In this document: positions 35,699-44,329 of the stretch, piece by piece | Numbering within the stretch: position 1 is the stretch's first letter | How the letters are laid out: every line of letters starts with the position of its first letter | From: Bosea sp. (in: a-proteobacteria) | GTDB lineage: Bacteria > Pseudomonadota > Alphaproteobacteria > Rhizobiales > Beijerinckiaceae | Reading direction: 5' to 3' | NCBI RefSeq assembly: GCF_023953965.1 | Contig: NZ_JAMLIX010000001.1 | Span: 3,074,626 to 3,138,625 of the forward strand | DNA length: 64,000 nt | Translations under genes and position numbers: made by a program | Notes under the pieces: model-generated | Database searches by the model: none | The model's input: only the letters and a program-made list of their open reading frames with translations | What the model was told of the DNA's origin: nothing

Positions 35699-37479
35699 CT
35701 CGAAACTTCAAGCTCACGATGTTTCCATTTCGCCAAGGCCCGCAGGCGCTCCGCACCGACAGGCTCCTCCGTCAAAAGAGGGACGACCGCATAGCGCCCG
35801 GCATGTCGCGTGGCCACGGCGTCGATTTCCCGCAATTCGTTGCGCGCGCGGCGGCGCAGCAGCGGGGCGTGCGGGTGCGCGGCCGCCACGCTGTTGTTGA
35901 CCACCCAGGCCCACGGTTCGATGCCCGCACGGCGCAGGTCCGCTTGCAGGTTGGCCGCTTCCAGTACGGGCGTGGTTTCGGCCAGGGTGACGATGAGCAC
36001 CTTGGTCTGCTTCGGGTCTTGCAGTTGCATCATCGGCGTCGTGAAGTGAGCGCCCTTCTCACCCATCTGCCGGGCGACATCGCGGTGATAGGCGCCGGTG
36101 GCATCCAGCAGCAGCAGGGTGTGGCCGGTGGGTGCGGTATCCATCACCACGAATTTTCGTCCACCTTCGCGAATGGCGCGGGAGAATGCCTGGAACACCG
36201 CGATTTCCTCGGTGCAGGGTGAACGCAGGTCCTCTTCCAGCAAGGCCCGGCCCTCGGCATCGAGTTGTGCGCCTTTGGTGTCCATCACATGCTGGCGATA
36301 ACGCGCCGTGGCCTCCTGAGGATCGATGCGGCTGAGCACCAGATTGGGAAGCGAGCCTTCTAGCGTATCGGCCAGATGCGCGGCCGGGTCGGAGGTGGTC
36401 AGATGGACGGGCAGCCCCCGGTCCGCCAGCTCCACGGCGATGGCGGCGGCCAGCGTGGTCTTGCCCACGCCGCCCTTGCCCATCACCATGACCAGCCCGT
36501 GCCCCTCGGCGGCGATGTCATCGACCAGGGCGGACAAGTCCGGCGCATCCAGCCGGGCGGGCAGCTCGATGGCATCGGCGCCATGCGTGGCGTCGGTATC
36601 GACCAGCAGGTGACGCAGGGCATCGAGGCCGACGAGATTGAACGGCTTGAGCGCGATCTGATCCCGCGGCAACGCCTGAAGCACGGGCGGAATGGCGGCC
36701 AGCGTAGCCTGCTCTCTGGCGTAGATGGTGGCGGCCAGCGGATCGTTCTCGGCCTCGCCGGCAGGAAAGATGCCATTGATGACCAAGTGTTGCTGCGACA
36801 GGCCGATTGCGGCCAGTTCCTCATGGGTGCGCGCCGCCTCGCGCAGCGTGGTGCGCTGTGCGCGCGCCACCAGCACCATGCGGGTGCGCAACGGATCGGC
36901 CAACGCCTCCACCGCAGCCTTGTACTGGCCGCGCTGTTTTTCCAGTCCGGCCAAAGGCCCCAGGCACGACGCATCGCCTTTACCTGCTTCCAGAAAGCCG
37001 CTCCATGCACCGGGCAATTGCAGCAGACGGATGGTGTGGCCCGTCGGGGCGGTGTCGAAGATGACGTGTTCGTAGTCCTGCGTCAGCGCCGCATCGGTCA
37101 GCAGGGCGGTGAACTCGTCGAAGGCGGCGATTTCCGTGGTGCAGGCTCCCGACAGGGATTCTTCGATGCCATCCACGACCGCATCGGGCAACACGCCGCG
37201 AACCGGGCCGACAATGCGGTCACGATAGGCTTGCGCCGCCGCCTGCGGGTCGATTTCCAGCGCCCACAGGTTCGGCACCGCGGGGATCACCGTGATGCTA
37301 TTGCCGATCGTCTCGCCGAAAACCTGCCCTACGTTCGAGGCCGGGTCGGTGCTGACGAGCAGCACGCGCTTGCCCTCGGCGGCGAGCTGCACGGCCGTTG
37401 CGCAGGCGATGGAGGTCTTGCCGACGCCCCCTTTGCCCGTGAAGAAAACGAAGCGAGGCGGTTGGGTCAGAAAGTGCAT
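35695..37479 (-). CDS. arsA: ArsA arsenite-translocating ATPase
   Basis: A 594-residue cytosolic ATPase with two homologous halves. The P-loops are GKGGVGKTS (about 12-20) and GKGGVGKTT (about 330-338), and both signature DTAPTGHT motifs are present. Three metalloid-binding Cys match those of plasmid R773 ArsA: in SGACTTE, SCLGPLAG and RSPCTEE. ArsA energises As(III) efflux and receives As(III) from ArsD. The start at 37479 (MHFLTQPP) is preferred; an upstream ATG would add 14 residues that overlap the arsD end. Confidence 0.94.
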   Translation of the reverse strand: MHFLTQPPRFVFFTGKGGVGKTSIACATAVQLAAEGKRVLLVSTDPASNVGQVFGETIGNSITVIPAVPNLWALEIDPQAAAQAYRDRIVGPVRGVLPDAVVDGIEESLSGACTTEIAAFDEFTALLTDAALTQDYEHVIFDTAPTGHTIRLLQLPGAWSGFLEAGKGDASCLGPLAGLEKQRGQYKAAVEALADPLRTRMVLVARAQRTTLREAARTHEELAAIGLSQQHLVINGIFPAGEAENDPLAATIYAREQATLAAIPPVLQALPRDQIALKPFNLVGLDALRHLLVDTDATHGADAIELPARLDAPDLSALVDDIAAEGHGLVMVMGKGGVGKTTLAAAIAVELADRGLPVHLTTSDPAAHLADTLEGSLPNLVLSRIDPQEATARYRQHVMDTKGAQLDAEGRALLEEDLRSPCTEEIAVFQAFSRAIREGGRKFVVMDTAPTGHTLLLLDATGAYHRDVARQMGEKGAHFTTPMMQLQDPKQTKVLIVTLAETTPVLEAANLQADLRRAGIEPWAWVVNNSVAAAHPHAPLLRRRARNELREIDAVATRHAGRYAVVPLLTEEPVGAERLRALAKWKHRELEVSR

Positions 37480-37493
37480 GGAAATCCCCTTGT

Positions 37494-37853
37494 TCAGCAG
37501 CAACCGCTGCCGGAGCAGCAAGCGCCTTGCGTCCGAGGGGCTTCAGAGGCTTGAATACCGGCCCAACGGGACAATTCGTTGCGATTGGGGTAGCGACCGG
37601 CCAAAGCCACCTCGCCATCAACCAGAACGAGGGGTAGCGCTTCTTGTCCCGAACGCTCCAGAAAGCCTTTCACGGTCGGGTTATCTGCGAAAGCAAGGGG
37701 TTGCTGGGCCAAGTTGAAGCGCTCGACCTGGGCGCCGTTCTGCTTGGCCCAATCTACGTCGGCAGCAAAGCTCACGAGGTTCTGATCGACCTCGACACCG
37801 CATACACCCGTGCTGCAACACAGCGCCGGGTCGAAAATCTGGATGTTCGACAT
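37494..37853 (-). CDS. arsD: ArsD arsenite metallochaperone
   Basis: A 119-residue thioredoxin-fold chaperone that hands As(III) to ArsA. The active thiols Cys12, Cys13 and Cys18 (PALCCSTGVC) are exactly where the characterised protein has them, and C-terminal Cys pairs (ACCSGSGCC) are present. The start at 37853 (MSNIQIFD) follows AAAGGAA as a ribosome site. The gap to arsA is 14 bases. Confidence 0.94.
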   Translation of the reverse strand: MSNIQIFDPALCCSTGVCGVEVDQNLVSFAADVDWAKQNGAQVERFNLAQQPLAFADNPTVKGFLERSGQEALPLVLVDGEVALAGRYPNRNELSRWAGIQASEAPRTQGACCSGSGCC

Positions 37854-37929
37854 AGGAGTTCCTTTCAAAATATTTGCTTGATACGGGGATGGCCTTCATT
37901 GCGGGGCCGCCGCGTTGTCGGGGCGGGGA

Positions 37930-38036
37930 CGGTCCTGACCCATGGTGGCAGGACATCCATGACAAGGCCGCGCCATCCGTTGCCTCGCCAATGGCGCCAG
38001 CGGTCATCCTTTTAGAATCAGCCGTCACCAGAAGAG
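37930..38036 (-). pseudogene. arsR fragment between arsM and arsD
   Basis: On the minus strand this segment translates as LLVTADSKRMTAGAIGEATD and GAALSWMSCH, which aligns with residues about 26-54 of the intact ArsR 2 kb away (LLVTAGPEGMSAGSIGEAMD). Both ends of the gene are missing. The fragment overlaps the arsM stop, and the last codons of arsM are read from it in another frame. It marks an internal deletion that joined two ars units. Confidence 0.8.
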
Positions 38037-38902
38037 CGGCAGGCTACTGGTTTGACTGCTTCAATCGTGGCGGAGACGACGAAGTCGGTGACATTGCGCC
38101 CTGGGGCCCAGTCCTCGATGAATGCCTTCGACTCGTCTTTTGGCTGGATGCGGATCTGTTCGAATCCGGCGGCGCGCATCATCGCCTCTAGATCCGTGAT
38201 CAGCGAAGCATTGCCCATGCACCCTGCAATGAGCACGGCGTCGTTGCGCATGTCCTCGGGCGGTTGGGAGGTCGCGACCACATCGGAGATGGCCAGTCGC
38301 CCCCCGGCCCTGAGCACGCGGAAAGCCTCGCGGAACACCTGGGGCTTATCGGGCGACAGGTTGATGACGCAGTTGGAAATCACTACGTCGGCGGCACTGT
38401 CCGCGATGGGCAGGTGCTCGATCTCGCCGAGGCGGAACTCCACGTTTTCATACTGCCCCTTTAGGGCGTTGGCGCGCGCTTTGGACACCATATCCGAGGT
38501 CATGTCGACGCCGATCACGTAGCCGCCGCGCCCCACCTCGCGAACGGCCAGGAAGCAGTCGAATCCGCCCCCCGATCCCAGATCGACGACCGTTTCACCC
38601 GGCCTCAGCGCGGCAATGGCCTTGGGGTTGCCGCAACCGAGGCCCATATCGGCGCCAGCGGGCACCAGGTCCAGGTCCGCTTGACTGTAGCCGAGGCGGG
38701 TGGAGATGAGCGCGTTGATGGCCCCTTCGTCACTGGTGCCGCAGCAATTTTGCGCGCTGCCGCAACATTGCCCCTCATTATTTTCCCTGGCGACTTGGGC
38801 ATAGGCCTCTCTCACATTGCGACGGTGCTCATCGTGATTCGGCGGCGCAAACGGCTCGCTGGTCGTTGCCGCGCGCGCACAGCAGGAATTCGGGTTGGCC
38901 AT
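38018..38902 (-). CDS. arsM: ArsM arsenite S-adenosylmethionine methyltransferase
   Basis: A 294-residue enzyme that methylates As(III). The SAM motif is VVDLGSGGGFDCFLA (about 106-120). The As-binding Cys are in GQCCGSAQNCCG, in ISNCVINLSPDK and in LIAGCMGNA. Methylated arsenite made here would be detoxified by ArsH of the same operon. The tail CRSSGDG is probably not native; it is translated from the arsR fragment. It is the first gene after the operon promoter, with GGAGGAGT as ribosome site. Confidence 0.93.
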   Translation of the reverse strand: MANPNSCCARAATTSEPFAPPNHDEHRRNVREAYAQVARENNEGQCCGSAQNCCGTSDEGAINALISTRLGYSQADLDLVPAGADMGLGCGNPKAIAALRPGETVVDLGSGGGFDCFLAVREVGRGGYVIGVDMTSDMVSKARANALKGQYENVEFRLGEIEHLPIADSAADVVISNCVINLSPDKPQVFREAFRVLRAGGRLAISDVVATSQPPEDMRNDAVLIAGCMGNASLITDLEAMMRAAGFEQIRIQPKDESKAFIEDWAPGRNVTDFVVSATIEAVKPVACRSSGDG

Positions 38903-38956
38903 TGACGGACTCCTCCAAATTGAGGTTTTGCCTATCGCGTGTTGTCATCTCAATAA

Positions 38957-38978
38957 TTCAAGAATCATTGAAATTATA
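38957..38978 (-). promoter_or_regulatory. Candidate ars operon promoter and ArsR operator
   Basis: On the minus strand a perfect -10 box TATAAT (38973-38978) is followed directly by the inverted repeat TTCAA-6-TTGAA (38957-38961 and 38968-38972). A repressor bound there would cover the transcription start. It lies about 55-75 bases upstream of arsM. No good -35 box was found. A weaker TCAA/TTGA pair also lies just upstream of arsD (near 37866-37888), possibly an internal site. Confidence 0.5.
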
Positions 38979-39106
38979 AATACACCAAGAATCCGCACTG
39001 CGCCAGCCCATAAAGGGAATTTCTTGCGACTAGGTCGGGGCTCGCTCGTTGCTCGAAGGGCTTGTCGTCAAAAGGGCGACTTGCTCGTCGCTCTCAGGAT
39101 CACCAC

Positions 39107-39472
39107 GGCATCGGATTTATCGCGCTGTCCGGCATCGCGATGCTGAACGATCTGGTGCTGGTCGATCATATCAACGCCCTGCGGCGGGCCCTGCCGCTCG
39201 TCGATGCCGTGCGCCAGGCCGCGACAGACCGCCTGCGGCTGGTGCTTTACACCGCGCTGGTCGCGGCCATCGGCTTCGCGCCCATGGCCGTCGCGCAAGG
39301 CGCCGGAGCGGAAGTGCAACGGCCGCTCGCGACCGTGGTCATCGGGGGCATCATATCGTCCACCGTGCTGACATTGCTGTTGTTGCCGGCCATCTATGGC
39401 TGGGTGGAGCGTCGCTCGGCGGGCGCTCCTGATCGACAAAAGAAATCGTTGAAATTAGAGATTTCGGCATGA
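39107..39472 (+). pseudogene. C-terminal remnant of a CzcA/CusA-type metal efflux RND pump
   Basis: About 120 residues match the end of heavy-metal RND pumps: GFIALSGIAMLNDLVLVDHI, then YTALVAAIGFAPMAVAQGAGAE and QRPLATVVIGGIISSTVLTL, ending in LPAIYGWVE. Full-length proteins have over 1000 residues, so only about the last tenth remains. The upstream boundary is abrupt at about 39107. It cannot function as a pump. Confidence 0.85.
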
Positions 39473-39693
39473 GGAACCCTGGATAGGCTCTTGGCGACAT
39501 CGATCGTGGCCACGATACTGTCGCCCGCTATCGGGCAACTGAAATCACGTCGACGCGCATCCGCGGGATGCCCGCCATTAAAGTCCATATCCTTTTGGAC
39601 GGCAGCGTTTGTTGCGACTGAACGAAAAAGCCTTGTCGGCAGGCGTTCGCCGTTTCGCCCGAAACCTCAAACTTTCATCCGGGAATATGGTCC

Positions 39694-40389
39694 ATGCGCA
39701 CCGTTCACAAAGAAAACCATCTGATCGACCGAATAGGATGGCTTCGTGCCGCGGTGCTCGGAGCCAATGACGGCCTGATTTCGACGTCGAGCCTGATCGT
39801 CGGCGTCGCCGCTGCAACAGCAACGTCCCACGAAATCCTCGTTGCCGGTGTCGCCGGGCTGGTGGCCGGGGCGATGTCGATGGCAGCGGGTGAATACGTA
39901 TCGGTCAGTTCCCAGGCTGACACGGAAGAAGCCGACATGGCGCGTGAGCGTTACGAACTGTCCACGCAACCCGAAGCGGAGCTGGCCGAGCTGGTAAAGA
40001 TCTATGAGGACCGTGGCGTGACACCCGAACTGGCCCGGCAAGTTGCCGAGCAGATGATGGCGAAAGACGCGTTCGCAGCACATGCGAGGGATGAACTCGG
40101 ACTGTCGAGCCACATGATGGCCAGGCCGGTTCAGGCAGCCTTCACGTCCGCAGCGACATTCGCATCCGGTGCCGCGTTGCCGTTGGCTATCGCCCTGCTT
40201 TCACCGGCAGGAACAACCGTCTGGACGGTGTCGATCGCCTGCCTCGTCGGGCTTGCCGCCCTTGGCGCCATTGGCGCGCAGGCGGGCGGCGCCAGCATCT
40301 GGAAACCCACTCTTCGGGTCGTGTTCTGGGGCGCTGTTGCCATGGCATCGACCGCTGTGATCGGCGCCCTTATCGGCCGAGCCGTCTAG
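39694..40389 (+). CDS. VIT/CCC1 family transporter
   Basis: A 231-residue membrane protein with the family start WLRAAVLGANDGLISTSSLIVGVAAA, the second-helix motif GAMSMAAGEYVSVSSQADTE (quoted within 20), a soluble middle domain rich in Glu and Met (about 85-145) that binds metal in VIT1, and three C-terminal helices. Members move Fe(II) or Mn(II) out of the cytosol. In this metal-resistance neighbourhood the true metal is uncertain. The 221 bases before it hold no recognisable gene. Confidence 0.88.
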   Translation: MRTVHKENHLIDRIGWLRAAVLGANDGLISTSSLIVGVAAATATSHEILVAGVAGLVAGAMSMAAGEYVSVSSQADTEEADMARERYELSTQPEAELAELVKIYEDRGVTPELARQVAEQMMAKDAFAAHARDELGLSSHMMARPVQAAFTSAATFASGAALPLAIALLSPAGTTVWTVSIACLVGLAALGAIGAQAGGASIWKPTLRVVFWGAVAMASTAVIGALIGRAV

Positions 40390-40436
40390 CTGCGAGCTTT
40401 TCACGGCGATTTTTCTACCATCGCCAATCATCGTCG

Positions 40437-40805
40437 CTATCTGCGTTTAATTGCGACCGCTGCGATGACGATCCAGACGACGAGGCGCAGTGACATAGCG
40501 CCCATCGTGCGCGCCTCATAGGCGCCACCATGCCAAACATGCCAAAGAAAGGCGGCGAACACCACGGCGGTCGCCACCGCGATCACGACGGACAGCACCC
40601 ACGCCCACCTCGTCATGCGCCATAGCCCGATGCCCGCCAGCACATAAGCGAAACCGACGGCGAAATTGAACCTCAGGACGAAGGGTACAACAGCTCCCAT
40701 GTCCACCCCGCCAAACAATGCACGCCCGCCCGATGTGACGGTCAGGGTACCGAAGATCACAGCAACAACGGCGGCGATCGTGATCAGGAGTGGCTTATCG
40801 GTCAT
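40437..40805 (-). CDS. Small four-helix membrane protein of unknown function
   Basis: A 122-residue protein with four hydrophobic segments (about 5-25, 42-62, 68-90, 103-119) and a very basic end (KRR). I recognise no family motif. Its neighbours are a VIT-family transporter and a cytochrome b561, so a place in metal or redox homeostasis of the membrane is possible but unproven. Confidence 0.65.
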   Translation of the reverse strand: MTDKPLLITIAAVVAVIFGTLTVTSGGRALFGGVDMGAVVPFVLRFNFAVGFAYVLAGIGLWRMTRWAWVLSVVIAVATAVVFAAFLWHVWHGGAYEARTMGAMSLRLVVWIVIAAVAIKRR

Positions 40806-41044
40806 GGTACTATTGATCTTTCGTTCATGCCGTACTGATTATTTTAGCAGATATCTTGATGATGGCGGGTATCATGGTTTGCTGTTGTCGGACTTTTCAA
40901 GAAACCTCAGATCCTAAGATTTGCTTTCGGCCGCGATCAATCTGGAGCCGGCGCCTGTGCACTTGTTGATGGTGGTGCAGTTCCTGTTTCGGCCTTGCGT
41001 CAGGCCAGGTCGGACCAAACGAAAAGGACGATTCACCGAAGCTG
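40806..41044. other. Intergenic stretch without a recognised gene
   Basis: About 240 bases between two minus-strand genes. The only open frames are short and without family features. The right-hand part could be the decayed end of an older gene, but I can align it with nothing in the window. Confidence 0.6.
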
Positions 41045-41560
41045 TCAGCGCGGGCTCATGCGTTGCAGCGTTCCGTCACGCAGGACGAACTGATGCCAGA
41101 TGGCCATCAAGGCATGCAGCCCGGCGAGGATGAGAATGAAGGTGCCGGCATTCTCGTGAAATTCGGCGATCAGGCCGGGACGTCCCTGAACCGGCGCGGC
41201 GATCGCGGGAAGATGCAGACCGAAGAACGATATCGGCACGCCCAGGCGCGACGCCGCATACCAGCCGGTCAGCGGAACGGCGATCAGCAACAGATAGAGC
41301 AGGCCGTGCCCGATCCTTGCCGCGCGTGCGAGCCAGCCCTGCGGCGCAGCCATAGTAGGCGCGCCTCCGGTCAGCGATAGGATCAGCCGGGGAACGACCA
41401 GCGCCAGCACGGCAAGCCCCAGCGAGAAATGCAGCAACGGCGGGTTTTGCACCACATGGCGTCCGCCCTCCGCGGTCAGCCATGCGCCGAACACGGCAAG
41501 GGCGGTCAGCCAATGAATGACGATCATGCTTTTCGAATAACGGATGGAGTTGCTAGGCAT
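41045..41560 (-). CDS. Cytochrome b561 family protein
   Basis: A 171-residue inner-membrane di-heme protein with four helices. Candidate heme-ligand His are in SMIVIHWLTALAVF, PPLLHFSLGLAV, RIGHGLLYLLL and AGLHALMAIWHQF. Bacterial b561 proteins transfer electrons between quinol and periplasmic acceptors, and some oxidise superoxide. The start at 41560 (MPSNSIRY) has AGGAAA upstream and fits the family; an ATG seven codons earlier lacks a ribosome site. It probably belongs with the PepSY gene. Confidence 0.87.
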   Translation of the reverse strand: MPSNSIRYSKSMIVIHWLTALAVFGAWLTAEGGRHVVQNPPLLHFSLGLAVLALVVPRLILSLTGGAPTMAAPQGWLARAARIGHGLLYLLLIAVPLTGWYAASRLGVPISFFGLHLPAIAAPVQGRPGLIAEFHENAGTFILILAGLHALMAIWHQFVLRDGTLQRMSPR

Positions 41561-41725
41561 GGCCTGCTTTCCTGCGTTCATAAGGAAATGGTGTTACCGG
41601 CACGGAAAGCGGAAACCCATTCATTTCACTTCGAGTTTCGGCGTCATGTTCGTCCTGGGCAGTTCATTGGAGGGCAAGGCGCCAATATCGCCAGTCTCCG
41701 CCTGCCGCCGTCGCGCCTGTTACCG

Positions 41726-42028
41726 TTACCCTCGGCTTGTCCCTTGTTCTTGATCCTGACGACTATTCTTGATCTTAACGACGGCGAGGGTTGAGGGATC
41801 GATCCTGGCTTTGAACGCCCGCCCCTGCCGATCGACACCCCGGACCTGGTAGCAGCCGTCGTCGATCCTGATCCGGTTCACCGTCCAGCCGCGCGCTTCG
41901 GCCATCTTCTGTACGGCCTCACGCGGCTGCCACTGATCCATGGCAACATGGCAGCGATCGCCTGCCATGGCGGCGCCAGATCCGGCAAATCCGAAAAACA
42001 GGAAGGCTGCCAATACGCGCTTCATCAT
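41726..42028 (-). CDS. Exported PepSY-domain protein
   Basis: A 100-residue protein with a signal peptide (MKRVLAAFLFFGFAGSGAAMA, cleavage after about residue 22) and a PepSY domain, seen as REAVQKMAEARGWTVNRIRI, then DDGCYQVRGVDRQGRAFKARIDP. PepSY domains often modulate periplasmic proteins or act next to two-component systems and cytochrome b561. Here it is divergent from a response regulator gene with 144 bases between the starts, and shares strand with cytochrome b561. Confidence 0.82.
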   Translation of the reverse strand: MMKRVLAAFLFFGFAGSGAAMAGDRCHVAMDQWQPREAVQKMAEARGWTVNRIRIDDGCYQVRGVDRQGRAFKARIDPSTLAVVKIKNSRQDQEQGTSRG

Positions 42029-42172
42029 GTTTGTTTGTCCTTGCTCGACGTTCCGTTATGGCGACGATGGCAGCCTTTCCTGACGATGATCTGAAGCCAA
42101 TGCGGTCTTCTTGTCAGCTTGCCGACAGGTTTCGGTGGCAATCGGACAGGAAACGAACAGAATGAGCGTTCC

Positions 42173-42835
42173 ATGAGAGTCCTTCTGGCCGAAGACGATG
42201 AGATTCTCGGCGCCGCGGTGCGCGACCATATCGTTGCCGAGGGCCAGTCCGTCGACTGGGTGACCAGGCTCGACGCGGCGGCTGATCACCTCGACAGTGC
42301 CGCCTACGACCTTGTTCTGCTGGACATGATGCTGCCGGACGGACACGGGATCGGCTTCCTGCGCGGTCTGCGTCGCAAGGGTTGCGTCACGCCGGTGATC
42401 ATCCTGACGGCGCTCGACCAGATTTCCGACCGCATCCAGGGGCTCAACGCAGGGGCCGACGACTACATGATCAAGCCGTTCGACCTTTCGGAGCTTTCGG
42501 CGCGGCTGAACGCCGTGGCGCGCCGCTACAGCGGCAATCCCAACCCCATCGTCGAGATCGGCGATCTGCGGATCGACCTGGCGGCGCGGACGATCGCGCG
42601 CGGCAACCGGCCGATCGATCTGACCGCGCGCGAATGGGCGCTCCTCGAAGCTTTCGTCCATCGTCCCGGACAAGTCATGTCGAAGGCGCAACTGGAGGAG
42701 CACCTCTATGCCTTCAATGTCGAGGTGGAAAGCAACACGATTGAGGTTTATGTCAGCCGCCTGCGCAAGAAGCTGGGACATTCCGTCATCGATACGGTGC
42801 GCGGCATCGGCTACCGGCTCGGAAGCGCCAGATGA
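42173..42835 (+). CDS. OmpR family response regulator
   Basis: A 220-residue regulator with receiver domain (MRVLLAEDDE, phospho-acceptor Asp51 in LLDMMLPDG, Lys in YMIKPFDLSE) and a winged-helix DNA-binding domain from about 125 (LTAREWALLEAFVHRPGQVM). It is most like QseB/PmrA/TctD-type regulators. The start at 42173 removes 18 upstream residues that precede the receiver. It overlaps the sensor kinase gene by four bases (ATGA) and probably controls the divergent PepSY and b561 genes as well as itself. Confidence 0.93.
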   Translation: MRVLLAEDDEILGAAVRDHIVAEGQSVDWVTRLDAAADHLDSAAYDLVLLDMMLPDGHGIGFLRGLRRKGCVTPVIILTALDQISDRIQGLNAGADDYMIKPFDLSELSARLNAVARRYSGNPNPIVEIGDLRIDLAARTIARGNRPIDLTAREWALLEAFVHRPGQVMSKAQLEEHLYAFNVEVESNTIEVYVSRLRKKLGHSVIDTVRGIGYRLGSAR

Positions 42836-44157
42836 TGCCGAAAAGCCTGCAATGGCGACTTTCGATCTGGCTGGGGCTGGGAGCGGCATTGCTGTGGGCT
42901 GTGGCGGCCGTGGTGACGGCGCACAAGCTGCGTCACGAAATGAACGAGGTGTTTGACAGTGCGCTTGAGGAAACGGCACAGCGCATCCTGCCGCTGGCTG
43001 TTCTCGATATCGTCGGTCGCGACAGCGACGACGCGGATCAGCGCGTGGCGACGCTGCGCCAGCACGACGAATATTTCACCTATGTGGTGCGGAATGCCGA
43101 CGGCAAGGTGCTGTTGCGTTCGCACAATGCCGACCTGACCGTGTTCCCGCCGTTCACCGGCATGGGCTTCGCCGATACGCCGACCCACCGCATCTATTTC
43201 GATGCCGCGCTGCGCGGTGAGGTTACTATCGCAGCCGCCGAGCCGCTTGCGCATCGCCGCAAGGCGGCGCGGGACGTACTGCTCAGGCTGGCGCTGCCGC
43301 TCGGCTTGATCGTTCCGCTCAGTCTGATTGGGGTCTGGGGCATCGTGCGGGTATCGATGGCTCCGATCCGGAGCTTCCGTGCGGGGATCGAGGTGCGCGG
43401 CAGCGGCGACCTTACACCCGTCGCGGCGGCCGGGCTGCCTTCCGAGATCGGCCCCATCGCGCAGGCGGTGAACCGTCTGCTGGAGCGGCTCAAACGCACG
43501 CTGGAAGCCGAGCGCAGTTTCACGGCCAATTCCGCACACGAGTTGCGCACCCCGGTCGCGGCGGCTCTTGCGCAAACGCAGCGGCTGATCGCCGAGGCGC
43601 CGGACGACATTACCCGCGAGCGGGCACGCCAGATCGAGACAGCGCTACGGCGGCTCGCCAGGCTGTCGGAAAAGCTGATGCAGTTGGCAAGGGCCGAAGG
43701 CGGGCGCCTCGAGGCGGCGGAACCGATCGACGTGGCTACGATCCTGCGGATGGTCGTCCGCGAAATGACGGCAAGCGCCGACAGCGCCGGGCGCATCGAG
43801 CTGATGCTTCCCGATGCCCCGGTCCTTTCGGACATTGATCTCGACGCCTTCGCGATCCTGGCCCGAAACCTGATCGAGAATGCGCTGAAGCACGGTTCGC
43901 GGCAGGAGCCGGTGCGCGTTGTGCTGTCGGCGGACGGGATGCTGCGCGTCTCGAATGCGGGGCCGGCCGTGCCGTCGGATTTACTCGCACGCTTAGCCGA
44001 ACCGTTCGAGCGCGGCCGCGCGCGGGCAGACGGCGCTGGACTCGGGCTCTCCATCGCAAAGACGATCGCGGCCGGCACCGGCGGCAGGATCGAGCTGATC
44101 TCTCCGCTGGAAGGCCGGCAGGACGGCTTCGAAGTCAGGTTCTTCCTCGGCAAATGA
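42832..44157 (+). CDS. Two-component sensor histidine kinase
   Basis: A 441-residue membrane kinase. Helices lie at about 12-30 and 150-172, enclosing a periplasmic sensor of about 120 residues; then come a HAMP-like linker, the HisKA box with His236 (ANSAHELRTPVAAALA) and the ATPase domain with N box NLIENALKHG and G box GAGLGLSIAKTIA. The signal is unknown. It is the cognate partner of the regulator upstream. Its metal-island context suggests a metal or envelope stress signal. Confidence 0.93.
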   Translation: MMPKSLQWRLSIWLGLGAALLWAVAAVVTAHKLRHEMNEVFDSALEETAQRILPLAVLDIVGRDSDDADQRVATLRQHDEYFTYVVRNADGKVLLRSHNADLTVFPPFTGMGFADTPTHRIYFDAALRGEVTIAAAEPLAHRRKAARDVLLRLALPLGLIVPLSLIGVWGIVRVSMAPIRSFRAGIEVRGSGDLTPVAAAGLPSEIGPIAQAVNRLLERLKRTLEAERSFTANSAHELRTPVAAALAQTQRLIAEAPDDITRERARQIETALRRLARLSEKLMQLARAEGGRLEAAEPIDVATILRMVVREMTASADSAGRIELMLPDAPVLSDIDLDAFAILARNLIENALKHGSRQEPVRVVLSADGMLRVSNAGPAVPSDLLARLAEPFERGRARADGAGLGLSIAKTIAAGTGGRIELISPLEGRQDGFEVRFFLGK

Positions 44158-44291
44158 CGTTGCCATAGGGGCTCGGCTACGGTCGACATCTCAGCCACGG
44201 CGCTCACGGCATCTGCTGACCGCTACGGGATCGGCTCCCGACGAAAGTGCAGGAACCGTCACCTCTCCCTTGCAGGAAGCTTGTCTCAATG

Positions 44292-44317
44292 ATAGATAGT
44301 AATCGGTTACTATCTAT
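44292..44317. promoter_or_regulatory. Palindromic operator upstream of the TetR gene
   Basis: A perfect inverted repeat with 11-base arms (ATAGATAGTAA and TTACTATCTAT) around a 4-base centre TCGG. It lies 12 bases upstream of the TetR start, the classic position for autoregulation, and should also control the exporter genes that follow. Confidence 0.82.
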
Positions 44318-44329
44318 TGAGGCTGCTAG

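Noticed and set aside
44158..44291. Possible small gene between the kinase and TetR genes
   Set aside because: No frame with start, ribosome site and coding character; the DNA holds the TetR operator region.
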